NCBI RefSeq assembly: GCF_945285465.1
Contig: NZ_CALYQK010000001.1
Coordinates: 61,694 to 125,693, forward strand
DNA from: an uncultured Bartonella sp.
GTDB taxonomy: Bacteria; Pseudomonadota; Alphaproteobacteria; Rhizobiales; Rhizobiaceae
Direction of reading: 5' to 3'
DNA: 64,000 nt
Shown here: one piece after another, positions 1 through 11,855 of the stretch
Position numbering within the stretch: the first letter of the stretch is position 1
Layout of the letters: every line of letters begins with the position of its first letter
The notes under the pieces: model-generated
Told to the model about the DNA's origin: nothing
What the model saw: only the letters and a program-made list of their open reading frames with translations
Database searches by the model: none
Translations under genes and position numbers: made by a program

Positions 1-488
1 TCGAGACGGCACAAGCGTTGAGACTTGCAGCCGATTTGGCCACTTCTGACGATTTGGTCTGCGGGCTACAGTTGGGATATGCGGACCTATTCAATTCGTG
101 CCGCATTAATCGTCGTCAATTAGACGCATTATCTTATATCCGCTTGCAAACCAGATTGGCTGCATCAGAAGCTAATATTGAAGCCTATGATGGCGCATGG
201 CCCTATATCAAGGACCTTGAGGGCTATCGGGCGGAATGCCAACATGCCAGAGATCTGGGGTTTGCCGGAAAAAGCTGTATCCATCCAACACAAATAACAA
301 CAGCAAACGAAGTTTTTTCACCAACATCAGAAGAAATAGAAAATGCAAAGGCGATTGTTGAAAAAGCAAAAGAAGCAGAAAAATCCGGTCTTGGGGCAAG
401 TTCGGTCAATGACCAGATGATTGACGAACCATTTATTCAAGCCGCCTATCAGACATTGGAATGGGCAAAACAAATTTCAGATAATTAA
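1..488 (+). CDS. HpcH/HpaI aldolase / citrate lyase beta subunit family (CoA ester lyase), 5' truncated by window edge
   Basis: Open frame at left edge; C-terminal motif GFAGKSCIHPTQI typical of CitE-like lyases. Confidence 0.8.
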   Translation, partial: ETAQALRLAADLATSDDLVCGLQLGYADLFNSCRINRRQLDALSYIRLQTRLAASEANIEAYDGAWPYIKDLEGYRAECQHARDLGFAGKSCIHPTQITTANEVFSPTSEEIENAKAIVEKAKEAEKSGLGASSVNDQMIDEPFIQAAYQTLEWAKQISDN

Positions 489-538
489 CATTTCAAGCAA
501 ACGTTCTCATCAAATTGTACAATTCAAAGGTAATTCAG

Positions 539-1786
539 ATGACCAGTCTTCATCAAAAAGATTATAAAAAAATCGCTAAAGGTGTCCTCGACGATGTTCG
601 TGTCATAGATTTATCGCGACTATTTGCCGGCAATGTTCTGACACAAACCTTGGCCGATTTTGGCGCTGACGTTATCAAGGTCGAACCACCAACAGGTGAT
701 ACATTACGTAACTGGAAAACAGAAAACATTGAGACACACTGGAAAATATATTCACGAAACAAAAAAAGCGTGTGTCTCAATTTACGCGATCGGCGAGCAA
801 TCGATATTGTTCTAAAGCTCGTAGAAAACGCGCAAATTCTGGTCGAAAGTTTTCGTCCAGGCGTACTTGAGAATATGGGGCTTGCACCGGAAAAACTGCA
901 TAAGATCAATCCTGCGCTGATTATTGTACGCATTTCCGGCTGGGGGCAAACCGGCCCCTATTCGCAAAGGCCGGGCTTTGGCACACTGATTGAAGGTATT
1001 TCAGGTTTTGCATCAATGAACGGTTTCGAGGATCGCGAGCCGGTTCTGCCGCCGATGTACCTTGCTGACGGTATTGCCGGTCTTACCGGTGCAAGCGCCA
1101 CATTAATTGCCTTACGCAATGTCGAACATAACCATGGCAAAGGCCAAGTAATAGATTTACCTTTGCTTGACCCGTTATTCACCATATTGGGGCCCCACGC
1201 AGCCCATTACCAATTAACCGGCAAAGTCAAAAAGCGAACCGGAAGCCGCTCGTCAAATTCTGCACCACGCAATGTTTATCGTTGTAAAGACGGAAAATAT
1301 GTCTGCCTGTCGGGTTCGGTACAAAAAATGGCAGAGCGCCTTTTCACCGCAATTGGCCGCCCTGACATGATAACATCTCCCAAATTCAGCACCAATGCGG
1401 CACGACTGAAAAATGTTGAAGAACTTGATAAAATCATTGGTGATTTTATTGGCCGACATGACCTGAACGACAATCTTGCGTTTTTTGAAAAACACCAAAT
1501 TACCGTCGGGCCGATTTATGACATATCGCAAATTGTCGAGGACGAACATTTTATTTCACGCGAAATTATTGCCGAATATCCCGATAAAGATATGAAAACA
1601 ATTCCTATGCATGGAATCGCCGCACGTCTTACCGAAACACCGGGAAGCATCGCCACACCGGCACCAACGCTGGGAGCAGATAGTGAAGCTGTTCTTGCTA
1701 CAGTAGGAATTAATAAACAAGCTTACGAAACACTCGTGCAAGACGGCATCGTCATTGCTGGCAATGGCAAAAAACTAGAGAAGTAA
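539..1786 (+). CDS. CaiB/BaiF family CoA transferase
   Basis: [30 protein letters not shown] and N-term family motifs; start chosen at internal ATG 539 (ORF opens at 515). Confidence 0.9.
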   Translation: MTSLHQKDYKKIAKGVLDDVRVIDLSRLFAGNVLTQTLADFGADVIKVEPPTGDTLRNWKTENIETHWKIYSRNKKSVCLNLRDRRAIDIVLKLVENAQILVESFRPGVLENMGLAPEKLHKINPALIIVRISGWGQTGPYSQRPGFGTLIEGISGFASMNGFEDREPVLPPMYLADGIAGLTGASATLIALRNVEHNHGKGQVIDLPLLDPLFTILGPHAAHYQLTGKVKKRTGSRSSNSAPRNVYRCKDGKYVCLSGSVQKMAERLFTAIGRPDMITSPKFSTNAARLKNVEELDKIIGDFIGRHDLNDNLAFFEKHQITVGPIYDISQIVEDEHFISREIIAEYPDKDMKTIPMHGIAARLTETPGSIATPAPTLGADSEAVLATVGINKQAYETLVQDGIVIAGNGKKLEK

Positions 1787-2614
1787 CTCGCCAAAATTAA
1801 AAAGCTTGTTATCCAATAAATGGCTCGGACGGACATTGGCTAAAGCACGTATCATCGTGTCTTTTCGCCCGGGCATTTTCTTTTCGATCTCATTTAACAT
1901 TGTTTTCATTGCATTGCGCTGTAGACCGTCCTGACTGCCACAAAGATTGCATGGGATAATAGGAAACTGCATAACTTCGGAAAATTTTTCCAGATCTTCT
2001 TCGGCGGCATAAACAAGTGGCCGCAACACCATAAGATCGCCTTCGTCATTAATCAGTTTTCCAGGCATTGCCGCCAGTCGCCCACCATGAAAAAGATTCA
2101 TGAAAAATGTTTCCAGAACATCATCACGATGATGGCCGAGAACCAGTGCCGAACATCCTTCCTCGCGCGCTATGCGATAGAGATTTCCGCGCCTTAACCT
2201 TGAACAAAGCGAGCAATAGGTTTGGCTATTGTCCAGTTTTTCGGTAACCACCGAATAGGTATCTTGGTATTCTATGCGAAAAGGTATGTCATAACGCCTG
2301 AAAAAATCCGGCAAAATATTTTTTGGAAAACCAGGCTGGCCTTGATCGAGATTACATGCCAATAATTCGACCGGCAAGAGGCCCCGCCACTTCAATTCGA
2401 GAAGAAGTGCTAAAAGACCATATGAATCTTTGCCCCCCGACATAGCGACAAGCCACTTCCCATTCGGCACAATCATCGAAAAATCGTCGATCGCCTGACG
2501 CATATGCCGCAATAGCCGTTTGCGCAATTTATTAAATTCGACCGTTGAAGGAATATTCCGAAACAGCGGATGGCAACCATCAGCACCGGCATCACTACTG
2601 CTCACCCCATCCAT
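1775..2614 (-). CDS. ttcA: tRNA 2-thiocytidine(32) synthetase TtcA
   Basis: PP-loop [21 protein letters not shown] and CNLCGSQ cysteine motifs. Confidence 0.92.
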   Translation of the reverse strand: MDGVSSSDAGADGCHPLFRNIPSTVEFNKLRKRLLRHMRQAIDDFSMIVPNGKWLVAMSGGKDSYGLLALLLELKWRGLLPVELLACNLDQGQPGFPKNILPDFFRRYDIPFRIEYQDTYSVVTEKLDNSQTYCSLCSRLRRGNLYRIAREEGCSALVLGHHRDDVLETFFMNLFHGGRLAAMPGKLINDEGDLMVLRPLVYAAEEDLEKFSEVMQFPIIPCNLCGSQDGLQRNAMKTMLNEIEKKMPGRKDTMIRALANVRPSHLLDNKLFNFGELLL

Positions 2615-2700
2615 CTACGTTTCCTTCAGCAAAATTTAACTGTCAAAACAAAAACAGGGAGCTTATAGCTCCCTGCTCATTTCTGTCCGTCGATTCACAA

Positions 2701-3318
2701 TTAACGCGAATAAAATTCGACGACCAGATTTGGTTCCATCTGGACAGCATATGGTACATCGGCAAATGCCGGAACGCGTGTATAGGTTGCTTTCATTTTA
2801 TTGTGATCGACATCGATATAATCCGGCACGTCACGTTCTGCCAATTGGGTAGCTTCAATAACAAGCGCCAGTTGTTTGGATTTTTCACGAACTTCAATAA
2901 CGTCACCGGGCTTGCAACGATATGACTGGATATTCGTACGACGACCATTCACATTGATGTGGCCATGATTGATAAATTGGCGCGCAGCAAAAATCGTCGG
3001 AACAAATTTTGCGCGATAAACAATGGCATCAAGCCGTGATTCAAGAAGACCGATCAGGTTTTCACCGGTATCACCACGACGGCGACCGGCCTCTTCATAA
3101 ATACGGTGAAATTGCTTTTCCGAAATATCGCCATAAAAACCTTTCAGCTTCTGTTTGGCGCGCAATTGTGTGCCAAAATCCGAAAGCTTGCCCTTACGAC
3201 GTTGGCCATGCTGGCCCGGGCCATATTCACGACGGTTTACCGGAGATTTCGGACGACCCCAGATGTTTTCACCCATACGGCGGTCAATTTTATATTTCGT
3301 AGTTTCGCGCTTGCTCAT
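2701..3318 (-). CDS. rpsD: 30S ribosomal protein S4
   Basis: [50 protein letters not shown]4 RNA-binding domain. Confidence 0.98.
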   Translation of the reverse strand: MSKRETTKYKIDRRMGENIWGRPKSPVNRREYGPGQHGQRRKGKLSDFGTQLRAKQKLKGFYGDISEKQFHRIYEEAGRRRGDTGENLIGLLESRLDAIVYRAKFVPTIFAARQFINHGHINVNGRRTNIQSYRCKPGDVIEVREKSKQLALVIEATQLAERDVPDYIDVDHNKMKATYTRVPAFADVPYAVQMEPNLVVEFYSR

Positions 3319-3770
3319 CGCATTTCCTTTAATCTAGAATCGGGACGAAATTATCTCTCGTCTCAGGGAAACGCGCCCTCCTCTGCCCATAAAAAACACG
3401 GACTGACAGGACAAATCGCGCACGCTTTGCACAAATGTCCACGGGACACGTCGGTTATAGTTTTATCGTCAACCGAAAAAACTTCTGAGTATCTTTAGTA
3501 AACTTGTCTGATGAAGTCAAGTGAACTCGGCATTTTTTGACGATGTCGACCATTGCCTGAATTAATTTTTAGACCAAGTCAATTTTTCTGCAAAACGCGT
3601 TATGTTTGAAGACAGAAAATTTTCTTGCGCTTTCTTCGCACTTTGGCACCAACGCCATTATTGCCCTAAATTTAAGCCTATTCGGCTCATTTCTTCTTAT
3701 TATTTCGGCAATATTTACAGATCGCCATTTTAACAATTGGCAAGCCACCATTATTCGGTTTGAGAAAATT

Positions 3771-4577
3771 TTATAGCGGGCTAAAACGACTAAGTTTCAG
3801 ACCAAAACCGTGCAGAAGACGGTTTGTCGCATAATCGTTACGGCCAGAAGTAAAATGCGCCAGATCAAGATGTTCGGTAAGTGATTGAATTTTTTCAGCG
3901 TCGGGCAACAATGACAAAGCCCGTTTGGCAACAGCTTCCGCCGGATCTATCCAGTCAACCGGCCATTCAGCATATTTACGAAATAAATTGACCAAAAACG
4001 GATAATGGGTACAAGCAAGCACGACGATGTCAGTATGGTTGCCATTCTTTTCAACAAAACACGGTGCTATTTCTTTTTTTAATTCCGCACAATCAACCGG
4101 TTTTCTTCGCAAGTAGTCTTCGGCAAAGCCGGCAAGTTTGGCACTTCCGACCAGTCTTACGTGGCATTTGGAAGCAAATGAAGAAATAAGGTCGCGCGTA
4201 TACGCACGTTTAACCGTCCCCGGTGTTGCCAGAACCGAGATTAATTTCGACCGCGTTTGCTCGGCGGCCGGTTTAATTGCCGGCACCGTGCCGATAAATG
4301 GTATATCGGGATAGGCACGACGCAAATCTTTCAACACCAATGTTGAAGCGGTATTGCAGGCAAGAACGCAAAGCAGTGGTTTATAACGGCACAAAAGCTG
4401 TTCAAAAAGCGTGATAATATGTGCTTTCAATGCATCTTCCTGCCATGCACCGTAAGGAAAAGCCGCGTCATCTGCAACATAAATGAATTTCCGATCGGGT
4501 ATAAAAATACGTGTCTCACGTAACACGGTAAGTCCGCCGATACCACTATCAAAAAATAATATAGGCTTTTCATTCAT
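3771..4577 (-). CDS. murI: glutamate racemase
   Basis: [28 protein letters not shown] motifs; start may be 4592 or 4577. Confidence 0.93.
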   Translation of the reverse strand: MNEKPILFFDSGIGGLTVLRETRIFIPDRKFIYVADDAAFPYGAWQEDALKAHIITLFEQLLCRYKPLLCVLACNTASTLVLKDLRRAYPDIPFIGTVPAIKPAAEQTRSKLISVLATPGTVKRAYTRDLISSFASKCHVRLVGSAKLAGFAEDYLRRKPVDCAELKKEIAPCFVEKNGNHTDIVVLACTHYPFLVNLFRKYAEWPVDWIDPAEAVAKRALSLLPDAEKIQSLTEHLDLAHFTSGRNDYATNRLLHGFGLKLSRFSPL

Positions 4578-4581
4578 TATT

Positions 4582-5409
4582 CTAACTATCACTTTTCATC
4601 CGTTTACGATGTTTTGGAGACCCCGCACCACGAGGAAGTTTCGGCGAAAAATGGTCAAGCGAGGAAACAACCCCACGCAACAGGCGCACTTCCGGTTCGC
4701 TAAAAGCCGCGCGGGTAAGCACAGAACGCAAATTTTCAACCATAATTTCCCTTCGTTCTTTAGGGCGAAAATAACCTCGTATATCCAGGGCTTCTTCAAG
4801 CTGATTGAAAAGGCCAAAGAGAGTAGCCTTATGCGCAGGCTCCATTTCGTCCTGACGAAAAGCTGTATCTGTTTGCCGATCAAGACCCGACTTCATCCAC
4901 TCATAAGACATAAGCAGAACTGCCTGAGCAATATTGAGCGATGAAAAAGCAGGATTTACAGGAAATGTCACAATTTCGTCTGTTAAACTTATTTCTTCGT
5001 TGTTGAGCCCCCATCGTTCCCTGCCAAAAAGAACGGCACAGCGCTCATGCTTATATTCTCTTTGACGCAGTATTCGAGCTGCTTCGACAGCGCTACGCAC
5101 CGGTTTAAATCCGTCACGTTCACGAGCTGTCGTCGCAAAGATATAATTCATATCACCAATTGCTTCACGCAAAGAGGGGAAAACCCGTGTATTGTTAATA
5201 ATGTGATCGGCTTTGCTTGCCGTAGCTATTGCTTTTTCATTGGGAAATTCCTCGCGCGGATTGACCAACCGCAATTCGGAAAGTCCGAAATTGGCCATTG
5301 CACGGGCGACCATTCCAATATTTTCCGGCAATTGCGGTTCTACCAACACAATAACCGGACCACCCGTCATATTCTGTCTTTTTCTATCTGTACCAGCCAT
5401 CATATTCAC
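4582..5409 (-). CDS. TrmH/TrmJ-family tRNA/rRNA methyltransferase
   Basis: SPOUT signature [53 protein letters not shown]. Confidence 0.9.
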   Translation of the reverse strand: MNMMAGTDRKRQNMTGGPVIVLVEPQLPENIGMVARAMANFGLSELRLVNPREEFPNEKAIATASKADHIINNTRVFPSLREAIGDMNYIFATTARERDGFKPVRSAVEAARILRQREYKHERCAVLFGRERWGLNNEEISLTDEIVTFPVNPAFSSLNIAQAVLLMSYEWMKSGLDRQTDTAFRQDEMEPAHKATLFGLFNQLEEALDIRGYFRPKERREIMVENLRSVLTRAAFSEPEVRLLRGVVSSLDHFSPKLPRGAGSPKHRKRMKSDS

Positions 5410-5571
5410 TCAAAAATTTTGATATCTTTTAGAACCTCTTCCAGAAAACCTCAACAAAACATTATTTTTAATAGCCAAAAGAACGTGAAATTGCCTTTTT
5501 CGTGCCTAATTGCCGTCATTTTTGCGATTGATAAAACTCTTGCAACAGGTGCTAAAAAGGAAAACGTCAAA

Positions 5572-5682
5572 ATGAATATTGAAATGAGAACCACAATTAC
5601 CTTGATGGCTATGGCTGTTATCACGACAATCATGGTATTGTGCGCTAATCTGACAATGAGTAATGTATTAGCCGCCTTGTAA
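5572..5682 (+). CDS. putative 36-aa single-TM small protein
   Basis: MNIEMRTTITLMAMAVITTIMVLCANLTMSNVLAAL; AAGGAAAA upstream as possible SD; hydrophobic core; no homology evidence. Confidence 0.35.
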   Translation: MNIEMRTTITLMAMAVITTIMVLCANLTMSNVLAAL

Positions 5683-5747
5683 TTTTTTTAATGTTAATGA
5701 GTATTTTTATTATTTTGTAATATGAAATTATTTATTATTATAAAATA

Positions 5748-5889
5748 GTTATCAATTTTGATAACATCAATAATATTATATAATTAATATATATTTATAA
5801 AAATTATTTTATAAATATATATGAAAACGCTTTTTCAATTTAAACATTATATTACGTTAATTGATTTTATTTCAAAAAATAAAATCAAT
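5748..5889. repeat. cluster of three perfect AT-rich inverted repeats
   Basis: GTTATCAA-TT-TTGATAAC (5748-5765); ATATATATTTATAAAA-ATTA-TTTTATAAATATATAT (5787-5822); ATTGATTTTATTT-CAAA-AAATAAAATCAAT (5860-5889). Confidence 0.85.
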
Positions 5890-6241
5890 AAAATGACTAT
5901 TCATCATAATTCTGGTTCGTATTGCCTGTTTAAAATCACGATTTCACCAACTGCCATGCCTTTTTATTCACTTTAAAACCTGTAGCGGTAAAAAACGTCA
6001 TATCAAGTCAAACTTTTGCGAGTGTGCGAGAAATACCGTGCAATCTGAACTATCACTGGTTATGCTTTTTAGAATTCGTGATAAATTGAGGGTTTAGATC
6101 TTTCTTTTAACAGCTTATATCAATAACAAACATTGCAACAACAAACTTTTAATTAAATAAAAATATGCCTTATAAGCAAGCTCGGCACGCGAAATTGCCA
6201 GGAAAGCGTTAGGATATCTGGAAATAGAAAAAGTTAGGAAT

Positions 6242-7069
6242 ATGGTTAGTTACGTCAATTATAAAAATGCACCAATCAAATATACCGGACAGATTCGTAT
6301 TTATGACGAAGATGCTTTCGTCCAGATGCGAAAAATCGGGCGCCTTGCTGCAGAATGTCTGGATGCTTTGGTTGATATTATAAAACCCGGGATAACAACA
6401 CAGGAAATAGACGACTTTGTTTTCGCCTTTGGTGCTGATCGCGGTGCTTTGCCTGCCGACCTTAATTATCGTGGCTATAATAAATCCTGCTGCACCTCTA
6501 TCAATCACGTTGTTTGTCATGGCATTCCGGAAAACCGGCAGCTTCATACTGGTGATATCGTCAATGTCGATGTGACATTCATTTTGAACGGCTGGCATGG
6601 TGATACCAGCCGCATGTATCCTGTCGGTTCAATCAAACGTGCTTCCGAACGCCTGCTTGAGGTAACCCATGAATGTTTGATGCTTGGCATTGCCGCGGTA
6701 AAACCGGGTGCCACAGTTGGTGATATCGGCGCAGCAATTCAGCGTTATGCCGAATCAGAACGCTGCTCTGTCGTGCGCGATTTTTGCGGCCATGGCGTTG
6801 GCCAGATATTTCATGACGCACCAAACATTCTGCATTATGGCAGTCCAGGCGAAGGGCCACAATTGCGCGAAGGGATGATTTTTACAATCGAGCCGATGAT
6901 TAATCTGGGCAAAGCAGGTGTAAAAATACTCAATGACGGCTGGACAGCGGTTACAAGAGATCGCTCATTGTCGGCCCAATATGAACACACACTGGGGGTG
7001 ACTAATGACGGGTGCGAGGTTTTTACACTCTCTTCTAACAACACCTTTTATGTTCCAATGAGTTCGTAA
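6242..7069 (+). CDS. map: type I methionine aminopeptidase
   Basis: [54 protein letters not shown] motifs. Confidence 0.96.
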   Translation: MVSYVNYKNAPIKYTGQIRIYDEDAFVQMRKIGRLAAECLDALVDIIKPGITTQEIDDFVFAFGADRGALPADLNYRGYNKSCCTSINHVVCHGIPENRQLHTGDIVNVDVTFILNGWHGDTSRMYPVGSIKRASERLLEVTHECLMLGIAAVKPGATVGDIGAAIQRYAESERCSVVRDFCGHGVGQIFHDAPNILHYGSPGEGPQLREGMIFTIEPMINLGKAGVKILNDGWTAVTRDRSLSAQYEHTLGVTNDGCEVFTLSSNNTFYVPMSS

Positions 7070-7089
7070 AAGAAAGTGCAGCAGGTGTC

Positions 7090-7896
7090 ATGACTCAAAA
7101 TTCGGATAAAAGCGGATTTGCTGAAAAGTCGTTGCCCACCTTGACACCGGAGGCTCCACTGTCTCCAAGCCCTGAAGATAAAGGAAAAAAAAGAAAACAG
7201 GCTGTTACAAAAAAATATGATGAATCATTACGTTATAAAGGGCACAGGGAGCGCTTGAGAAATCGCTATTTTGAAACAAATGGCATCGGATTTGCCGATT
7301 ACGAATATCTCGAGCTATTATTATTCCGTTCCATTCCGCGCGCCGACACGAAGCAATTGGCAAAAGCCCTGCTCGCCCGTTTTGGCAGTCTTGCCGATGT
7401 ACTTGGTGCAGATATCCATTTACTGCAAGAGGTTGCCGGATGCGGGCCATCTGTCGCCCGGGATTTAAAAATTATTGCTGGCGTCAGCGAGCGCGTGAGC
7501 CGCGCCGAATTGCGCAAGCGCGATATTTTTTCTTCCTGGGATAAAGTGATTGCCTATTGCAAAGCCGCATTGGCACATGAAACACGCGAGCAATTTCGTG
7601 TTCTTTTTCTTGACAAAAAAAATGGCCTGATAGCCGATGAAGTTCAGCAGATCGGTACCGTCGATCACACACCTGTTTATCCGCGAGAGGTTGTAAGACG
7701 GGCGTTGGAGCTATCGGCATCGGCACTTATTCTTGTTCACAACCATCCATCTGGTGACCCCACACCGTCACGCGCCGACATTTCTATGACACATACCCTC
7801 AAAGACGTTGCCGGCGCTTTGGGCATTGTCATCCACGACCACATTATTGTTGCGCGAAACGGCCATATCAGCTTCCGCGCAAAGAAACTTCTTTAA
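7090..7896 (+). CDS. radC: DNA repair protein RadC (JAB/MPN domain)
   Basis: [30 protein letters not shown] motif. Confidence 0.94.
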   Translation: MTQNSDKSGFAEKSLPTLTPEAPLSPSPEDKGKKRKQAVTKKYDESLRYKGHRERLRNRYFETNGIGFADYEYLELLLFRSIPRADTKQLAKALLARFGSLADVLGADIHLLQEVAGCGPSVARDLKIIAGVSERVSRAELRKRDIFSSWDKVIAYCKAALAHETREQFRVLFLDKKNGLIADEVQQIGTVDHTPVYPREVVRRALELSASALILVHNHPSGDPTPSRADISMTHTLKDVAGALGIVIHDHIIVARNGHISFRAKKLL

Positions 7897-7982
7897 AAAA
7901 ACATGCCACTAAAAGTTCTCCAGCTTCTGTAAGTCGCATCAACCTTTGTCAAGGGCAATAAAATTCGACTTAATTATCCAGA

Positions 7983-8195
7983 CTATTCATCAAGGTCGAT
8001 TTCAAGAATTGCCATCGAAAAATTATATGACAACTCACCTTCGTCTTCGTCACGATAAATCACACCAAGAAATTCATCGTCAAGATAGACTTCACAAGAG
8101 TCATTTTTGCGCGGTCTGGGTTTTACCTTCAGTAACTGGTTTTGAAATACGCGCTTAAAGTAGCCATCAAGCTTCTTGATTTCATCAGGCTTCAC
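7983..8195 (-). CDS. DUF3126 family small protein
   Basis: 70 aa MKPDEIKKLDGYFKRVFQN...VYLDDEFLGVIYRDEDEGELSYNFSMAILEIDLDE resembles DUF3126. Confidence 0.8.
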   Translation of the reverse strand: MKPDEIKKLDGYFKRVFQNQLLKVKPRPRKNDSCEVYLDDEFLGVIYRDEDEGELSYNFSMAILEIDLDE

Positions 8196-8283
8196 AGCGA
8201 TCTCCTCAAAATTGCAATGCTAAAAGTTGATAAGGCAAATAAGACACACATACCCCCGTGTAAAGGAATTATATGATATTATT

Positions 8284-9132
8284 TTATTCATGAATTAACT
8301 GATCCATAGACAATGCCGGTTCTTTATCTTCGGTCCTTCCGACCACCTTTGCAGGCACACCGGCAACGGTAGTATATGCCCCAACTGGTTTCAGGACAAC
8401 CGAACAGGCAGCAATTTTAGCGCAGTTCCCGATAACAATATTACCCAGAATCTTGGCGCCTGCACCAATAAGCACACCGTGACCAATTTTCGGGTGTCTG
8501 TCGCCTGATTCTTTACCGGTGCCTCCTAATGTAACATCTTGCAATATTGAAACATCATCACCAATGACTGCCGTTTCACCAATAACGAGCCCTGTCGCGT
8601 GATCAAGGAAAATACCTTTGCCAATTTTAGCGGCGGGGTGAATATCTGTCTGAAAAACAGATGACGAACGACCTTGAAGAAACAATGCCAGATCGCGACG
8701 CCCTTTCAACCACAAACTATGAGCAAAACGGTGGGTCTGTATCGCCAGAAAACCTTTAAGGTAAAGCACGGGTTCCATAAACCGGTTACAAGCCGGATCA
8801 CGGTGAAACACCGCCGATATATCCTTGGCTATTGTTTCTTCCAAATGCTCGATTGCGCTGATTTCTCCACAAAATATCTGATACAAAGTTTGTTCGTTGA
8901 TTTCACGTGTCCAAAGTCGTGCTGCCACACGTCCGGCGATCATATTGCGCAAACTTTCATGAGTTAAGATCGCACCACGTAAAAAAGCATCCAGAGCAGG
9001 ATCCTTATCCAAAGCAGATTTTGCTTCTTGTCTGATAGTATTGAAAAGTGCGACAGGGTCAATCATTTCCCCCATTTGTTCACAGCAACGCAATATTTTC
9101 CCCTCCGAATTCGACGCAGCTCTACTCATCAA
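8284..9132 (-). CDS. cysE: serine O-acetyltransferase
   Basis: Hexapeptide-repeat region DIHPAAKIGKGIFLDHATGLVIGETAVIGDDVSILQDVTLGGTGK. Confidence 0.96.
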   Translation of the reverse strand: MMSRAASNSEGKILRCCEQMGEMIDPVALFNTIRQEAKSALDKDPALDAFLRGAILTHESLRNMIAGRVAARLWTREINEQTLYQIFCGEISAIEHLEETIAKDISAVFHRDPACNRFMEPVLYLKGFLAIQTHRFAHSLWLKGRRDLALFLQGRSSSVFQTDIHPAAKIGKGIFLDHATGLVIGETAVIGDDVSILQDVTLGGTGKESGDRHPKIGHGVLIGAGAKILGNIVIGNCAKIAACSVVLKPVGAYTTVAGVPAKVVGRTEDKEPALSMDQLIHE

Positions 9133-9902
9133 GCAATTGGGTGGCGCGCTAAAAAATTGATAACACCTTTTTTATAGACCGGATCGCCAACGGCCAACAT
9201 ATGGTCGCGATTTGGAATAATAAGCACTTCGCCACGCGGCAAAAGGGCGGCAAGCGGCTCTGCTTCCCCCGATATTTCATCCAACGATCCGACAGCCACC
9301 AACGCCGGTTGTTTAATTGAATGAACTTCAGCTGCTGTCAATTCCTGTTTGGACGTTATAACACAGGCTGCCAGTGCTTTTCTATCGCTTTTGGTTCGGT
9401 CGGCAAATGTTCTAAACATCAAACCACGTTTGTTGGTGATCGTTGACACATCATCGGCAAGAAGAGCTTCAGCGACCGGTTCCCAATTTCCTGCACCGGT
9501 TATCATACCAATGCCGAGTCCGCCAAATATAGCGCTATTGACATAGTCCGGATTAAGAATGCTCATATAGGCAGTTATTCTTGCCCCCATCGAATAACCC
9601 ATGACTTGCGCCTTTTTTATGCCCAAATGGTCAAGAAGGGCAACAGCATCGCCTGCCATAGCTTGAGGTGTATAAACTGCCGGATCATCACTTTTATCCG
9701 AAAGTCCATGACCCCGGTTATCAATAGCAATAACCCTATATCCTGCCTCGTTCAAAACATGAAACCAGCCTGGTGCATACCAATTAACATAAGAGGAAGA
9801 AGCAAAACCATGAATTAATAGAACGGGATCACCCTCGCCTTCTTCCCGATAAGCAAGTCTAAAACCATCGTGATTGAAATATTGAACGTCTTCTGCACTC
9901 AT
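9129..9902 (-). CDS. alpha/beta hydrolase
   Basis: LLIHGFASS, GYSMGA nucleophile elbow, C-terminal RDHM. Confidence 0.9.
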   Translation of the reverse strand: MSAEDVQYFNHDGFRLAYREEGEGDPVLLIHGFASSSYVNWYAPGWFHVLNEAGYRVIAIDNRGHGLSDKSDDPAVYTPQAMAGDAVALLDHLGIKKAQVMGYSMGARITAYMSILNPDYVNSAIFGGLGIGMITGAGNWEPVAEALLADDVSTITNKRGLMFRTFADRTKSDRKALAACVITSKQELTAAEVHSIKQPALVAVGSLDEISGEAEPLAALLPRGEVLIIPNRDHMLAVGDPVYKKGVINFLARHPIA

Positions 9903-9904
9903 CT

Positions 9905-10384
9905 TTAATCCATTTTACATTCGCCACATATGACCGGATGAATGACCCTTTGGCCAATTCCGATAGCGTTTTTTTCAACCTCACCCGCGTTTAATTCAAT
10001 TGTAAAGGCTGCCGGCTCATGTGACGAGACAATTTCTGTTGAGTAAGGTGTTGTGTTTTTCGCAATCGAAACAATTATGCCCTTTTCATTAAGAAAAATC
10101 ATATCAAGCGGCAATGGTGTATTGGCCATCCACATTGTTATAATGTGCTCATCGGCAAAAATAAACAACATCGCTCGATTTTTCGGAAAATCCGTGCGAT
10201 ACATTAGTCCTTTTTCCGATTGCTCGCGTGTCTGCGCAATCTCGACATCATAGGCTACTTTTCCTGTCTGTGTCATAATGGTCAACGCAAACTCGTCAAC
10301 CGGCAGATGCATTGGCTGCTTTGCTGCAGCATCACCGCCGAAAATAATCAATAGACATAAAAGCCCGAAAAATAATTTCCGCAT
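9905..10384 (-). CDS. DUF192 domain-containing secreted protein
   Basis: Signal peptide MRKLFFGLLCLLIIFGGDAAA; EKGLMYRTDFPKNRAMLFIFADEHIITMWMANTPLPLDMIFL; alternative start 10411. Confidence 0.88.
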   Translation of the reverse strand: MRKLFFGLLCLLIIFGGDAAAKQPMHLPVDEFALTIMTQTGKVAYDVEIAQTREQSEKGLMYRTDFPKNRAMLFIFADEHIITMWMANTPLPLDMIFLNEKGIIVSIAKNTTPYSTEIVSSHEPAAFTIELNAGEVEKNAIGIGQRVIHPVICGECKMD

Positions 10385-10495
10385 AAATGTGGTACCGTTA
10401 AAAAGTCGCAACGATCACCCCGAAAAAAGCAGCACCAAACATGCCACTGACTCCTTCCAACTGACCGTTCGGTTCTCGTCGAAGTGATCGTTTAT

Positions 10496-11074
10496 CTAGT
10501 GCGTTGGAAACGGTGTTGCAATATCGGGATGAATTTCGGCAGCCATCAACCCTTTTTCCCCCGTGCCATAACGCACCAGTACCACCTGGCCGGGACGCAA
10601 CTCTGCCAAACCGAAGCGACGCAACGTTTCCATATGAATAAAAATATCTTCGGTTCCTTCGCCCCGTGTTAGAAAACCAAAACCTTTTTCTCTATTGAAC
10701 CATTTGACGATTGCCCGCTCCAGTCCACTTTCAGGGGTGACAACAACATGGGTGCGCGGTGGCGTTTCCGAGGGATGAACAGCTGTTGAAAGGTCGATGG
10801 ATTTTACCTGGATACATTGCAAACCACGGTCGCCTTTTTTAACCATGCAAACAATTCGTGCACCTTCAAGAGCCGTGTGAAAACCATCCCGCCGCATCAC
10901 TGTCACATGCAGAAGGATATCCGCAACACCGGCGATGTCCGGCACGATGAAACCATAGCCCTTGCTGACATCGAACCATTTGATGGTGCCGCTTAATTCG
11001 GCAACATCGGTTGATGCCGCTTCAGAACTATCTTGAGTTGGAAGAAATTCTTCCAGTATTTCATCGCTCGCCAT
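10496..11074 (-). CDS. cold-shock protein with two CSD domains
   Basis: GTIKWFDVSKGYGFIVPD and AIVKWFNREKGFGFLTRGEGTEDIFIHMETL. Confidence 0.93.
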   Translation of the reverse strand: MASDEILEEFLPTQDSSEAASTDVAELSGTIKWFDVSKGYGFIVPDIAGVADILLHVTVMRRDGFHTALEGARIVCMVKKGDRGLQCIQVKSIDLSTAVHPSETPPRTHVVVTPESGLERAIVKWFNREKGFGFLTRGEGTEDIFIHMETLRRFGLAELRPGQVVLVRYGTGEKGLMAAEIHPDIATPFPTH

Positions 11075-11295
11075 AATCCCTGCAGTCCTGTCAATAGTAA
11101 TCAATCATGAATGATTCTCTTCATGCCCAGTAGATATTGCACGCCAATAGAGACGCAACCCCCAACGACAAGATTTCCCCAAATTGTGAAATTTCAATGA
11201 CACCAATGAAGTTTAAACATATTTTTAACCCGTGACAATATTGAACGGGATTAAAAAATGGCTAAACTTTCACTTATCAACGAAAGAGAGGCAAA

Positions 11296-11736
11296 ATGCG
11301 TTACCTTCATACAATGGTTCGTGTAAACGACCTTCAACAATCACTTGATTTTTATTGCGCCATTTTTGGTCTTGTCGAAACACGCCGCATTGAAAACGAA
11401 AACGGCCGTTTCACCCTTGTCTATCTTGCAGCATCAGATGACGTAAATTCGGCTAAAGCACACAATGCGCCCGAATTGGAACTCACTTATAATTGGGATA
11501 AAGAAAATTATACAGGCGGGCGCAATTTTGGCCATTTGGCTTATGAAGTTGATAATATTTATCAAACATGCCAAAAATTGTCTGACCGAGGTATTGTCAT
11601 CAATCGCCCTCCTCGCGATGGCCATATGGCATTTATAAAATCACCTGACGGTATTTCCATTGAACTCTTGCAAAAAGGCGAAAAGCTTGCACCCCAAGAA
11701 CCATGGGCATCCATGAAAAACACAGGAGTCTGGTGA
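11296..11736 (+). CDS. gloA: lactoylglutathione lyase (glyoxalase I)
   Basis: [50 protein letters not shown]. Confidence 0.92.
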   Translation: MRYLHTMVRVNDLQQSLDFYCAIFGLVETRRIENENGRFTLVYLAASDDVNSAKAHNAPELELTYNWDKENYTGGRNFGHLAYEVDNIYQTCQKLSDRGIVINRPPRDGHMAFIKSPDGISIELLQKGEKLAPQEPWASMKNTGVW

Positions 11737-11855
11737 AGCCACGGCGAATATCTAAAATCAAAAGGAAGAATTACTGAATAACTTGTGCTATCGAAAAGAT
11801 CAGACTATGAATTTTCAGTATAAAAATTTATTATAAAAGAGAGGAATAATTTGAG

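Noticed and set aside
3569-3751. 60-aa minus ORF between rpsD and murI
   Set aside because: No family resemblance or ribosome-binding evidence.
5047-5563. 5' part of the 211-aa + ORF overlapping the trmJ-like gene
   Set aside because: Antisense to a well-supported methyltransferase; only the terminal 36-aa portion was kept as a weak candidate.
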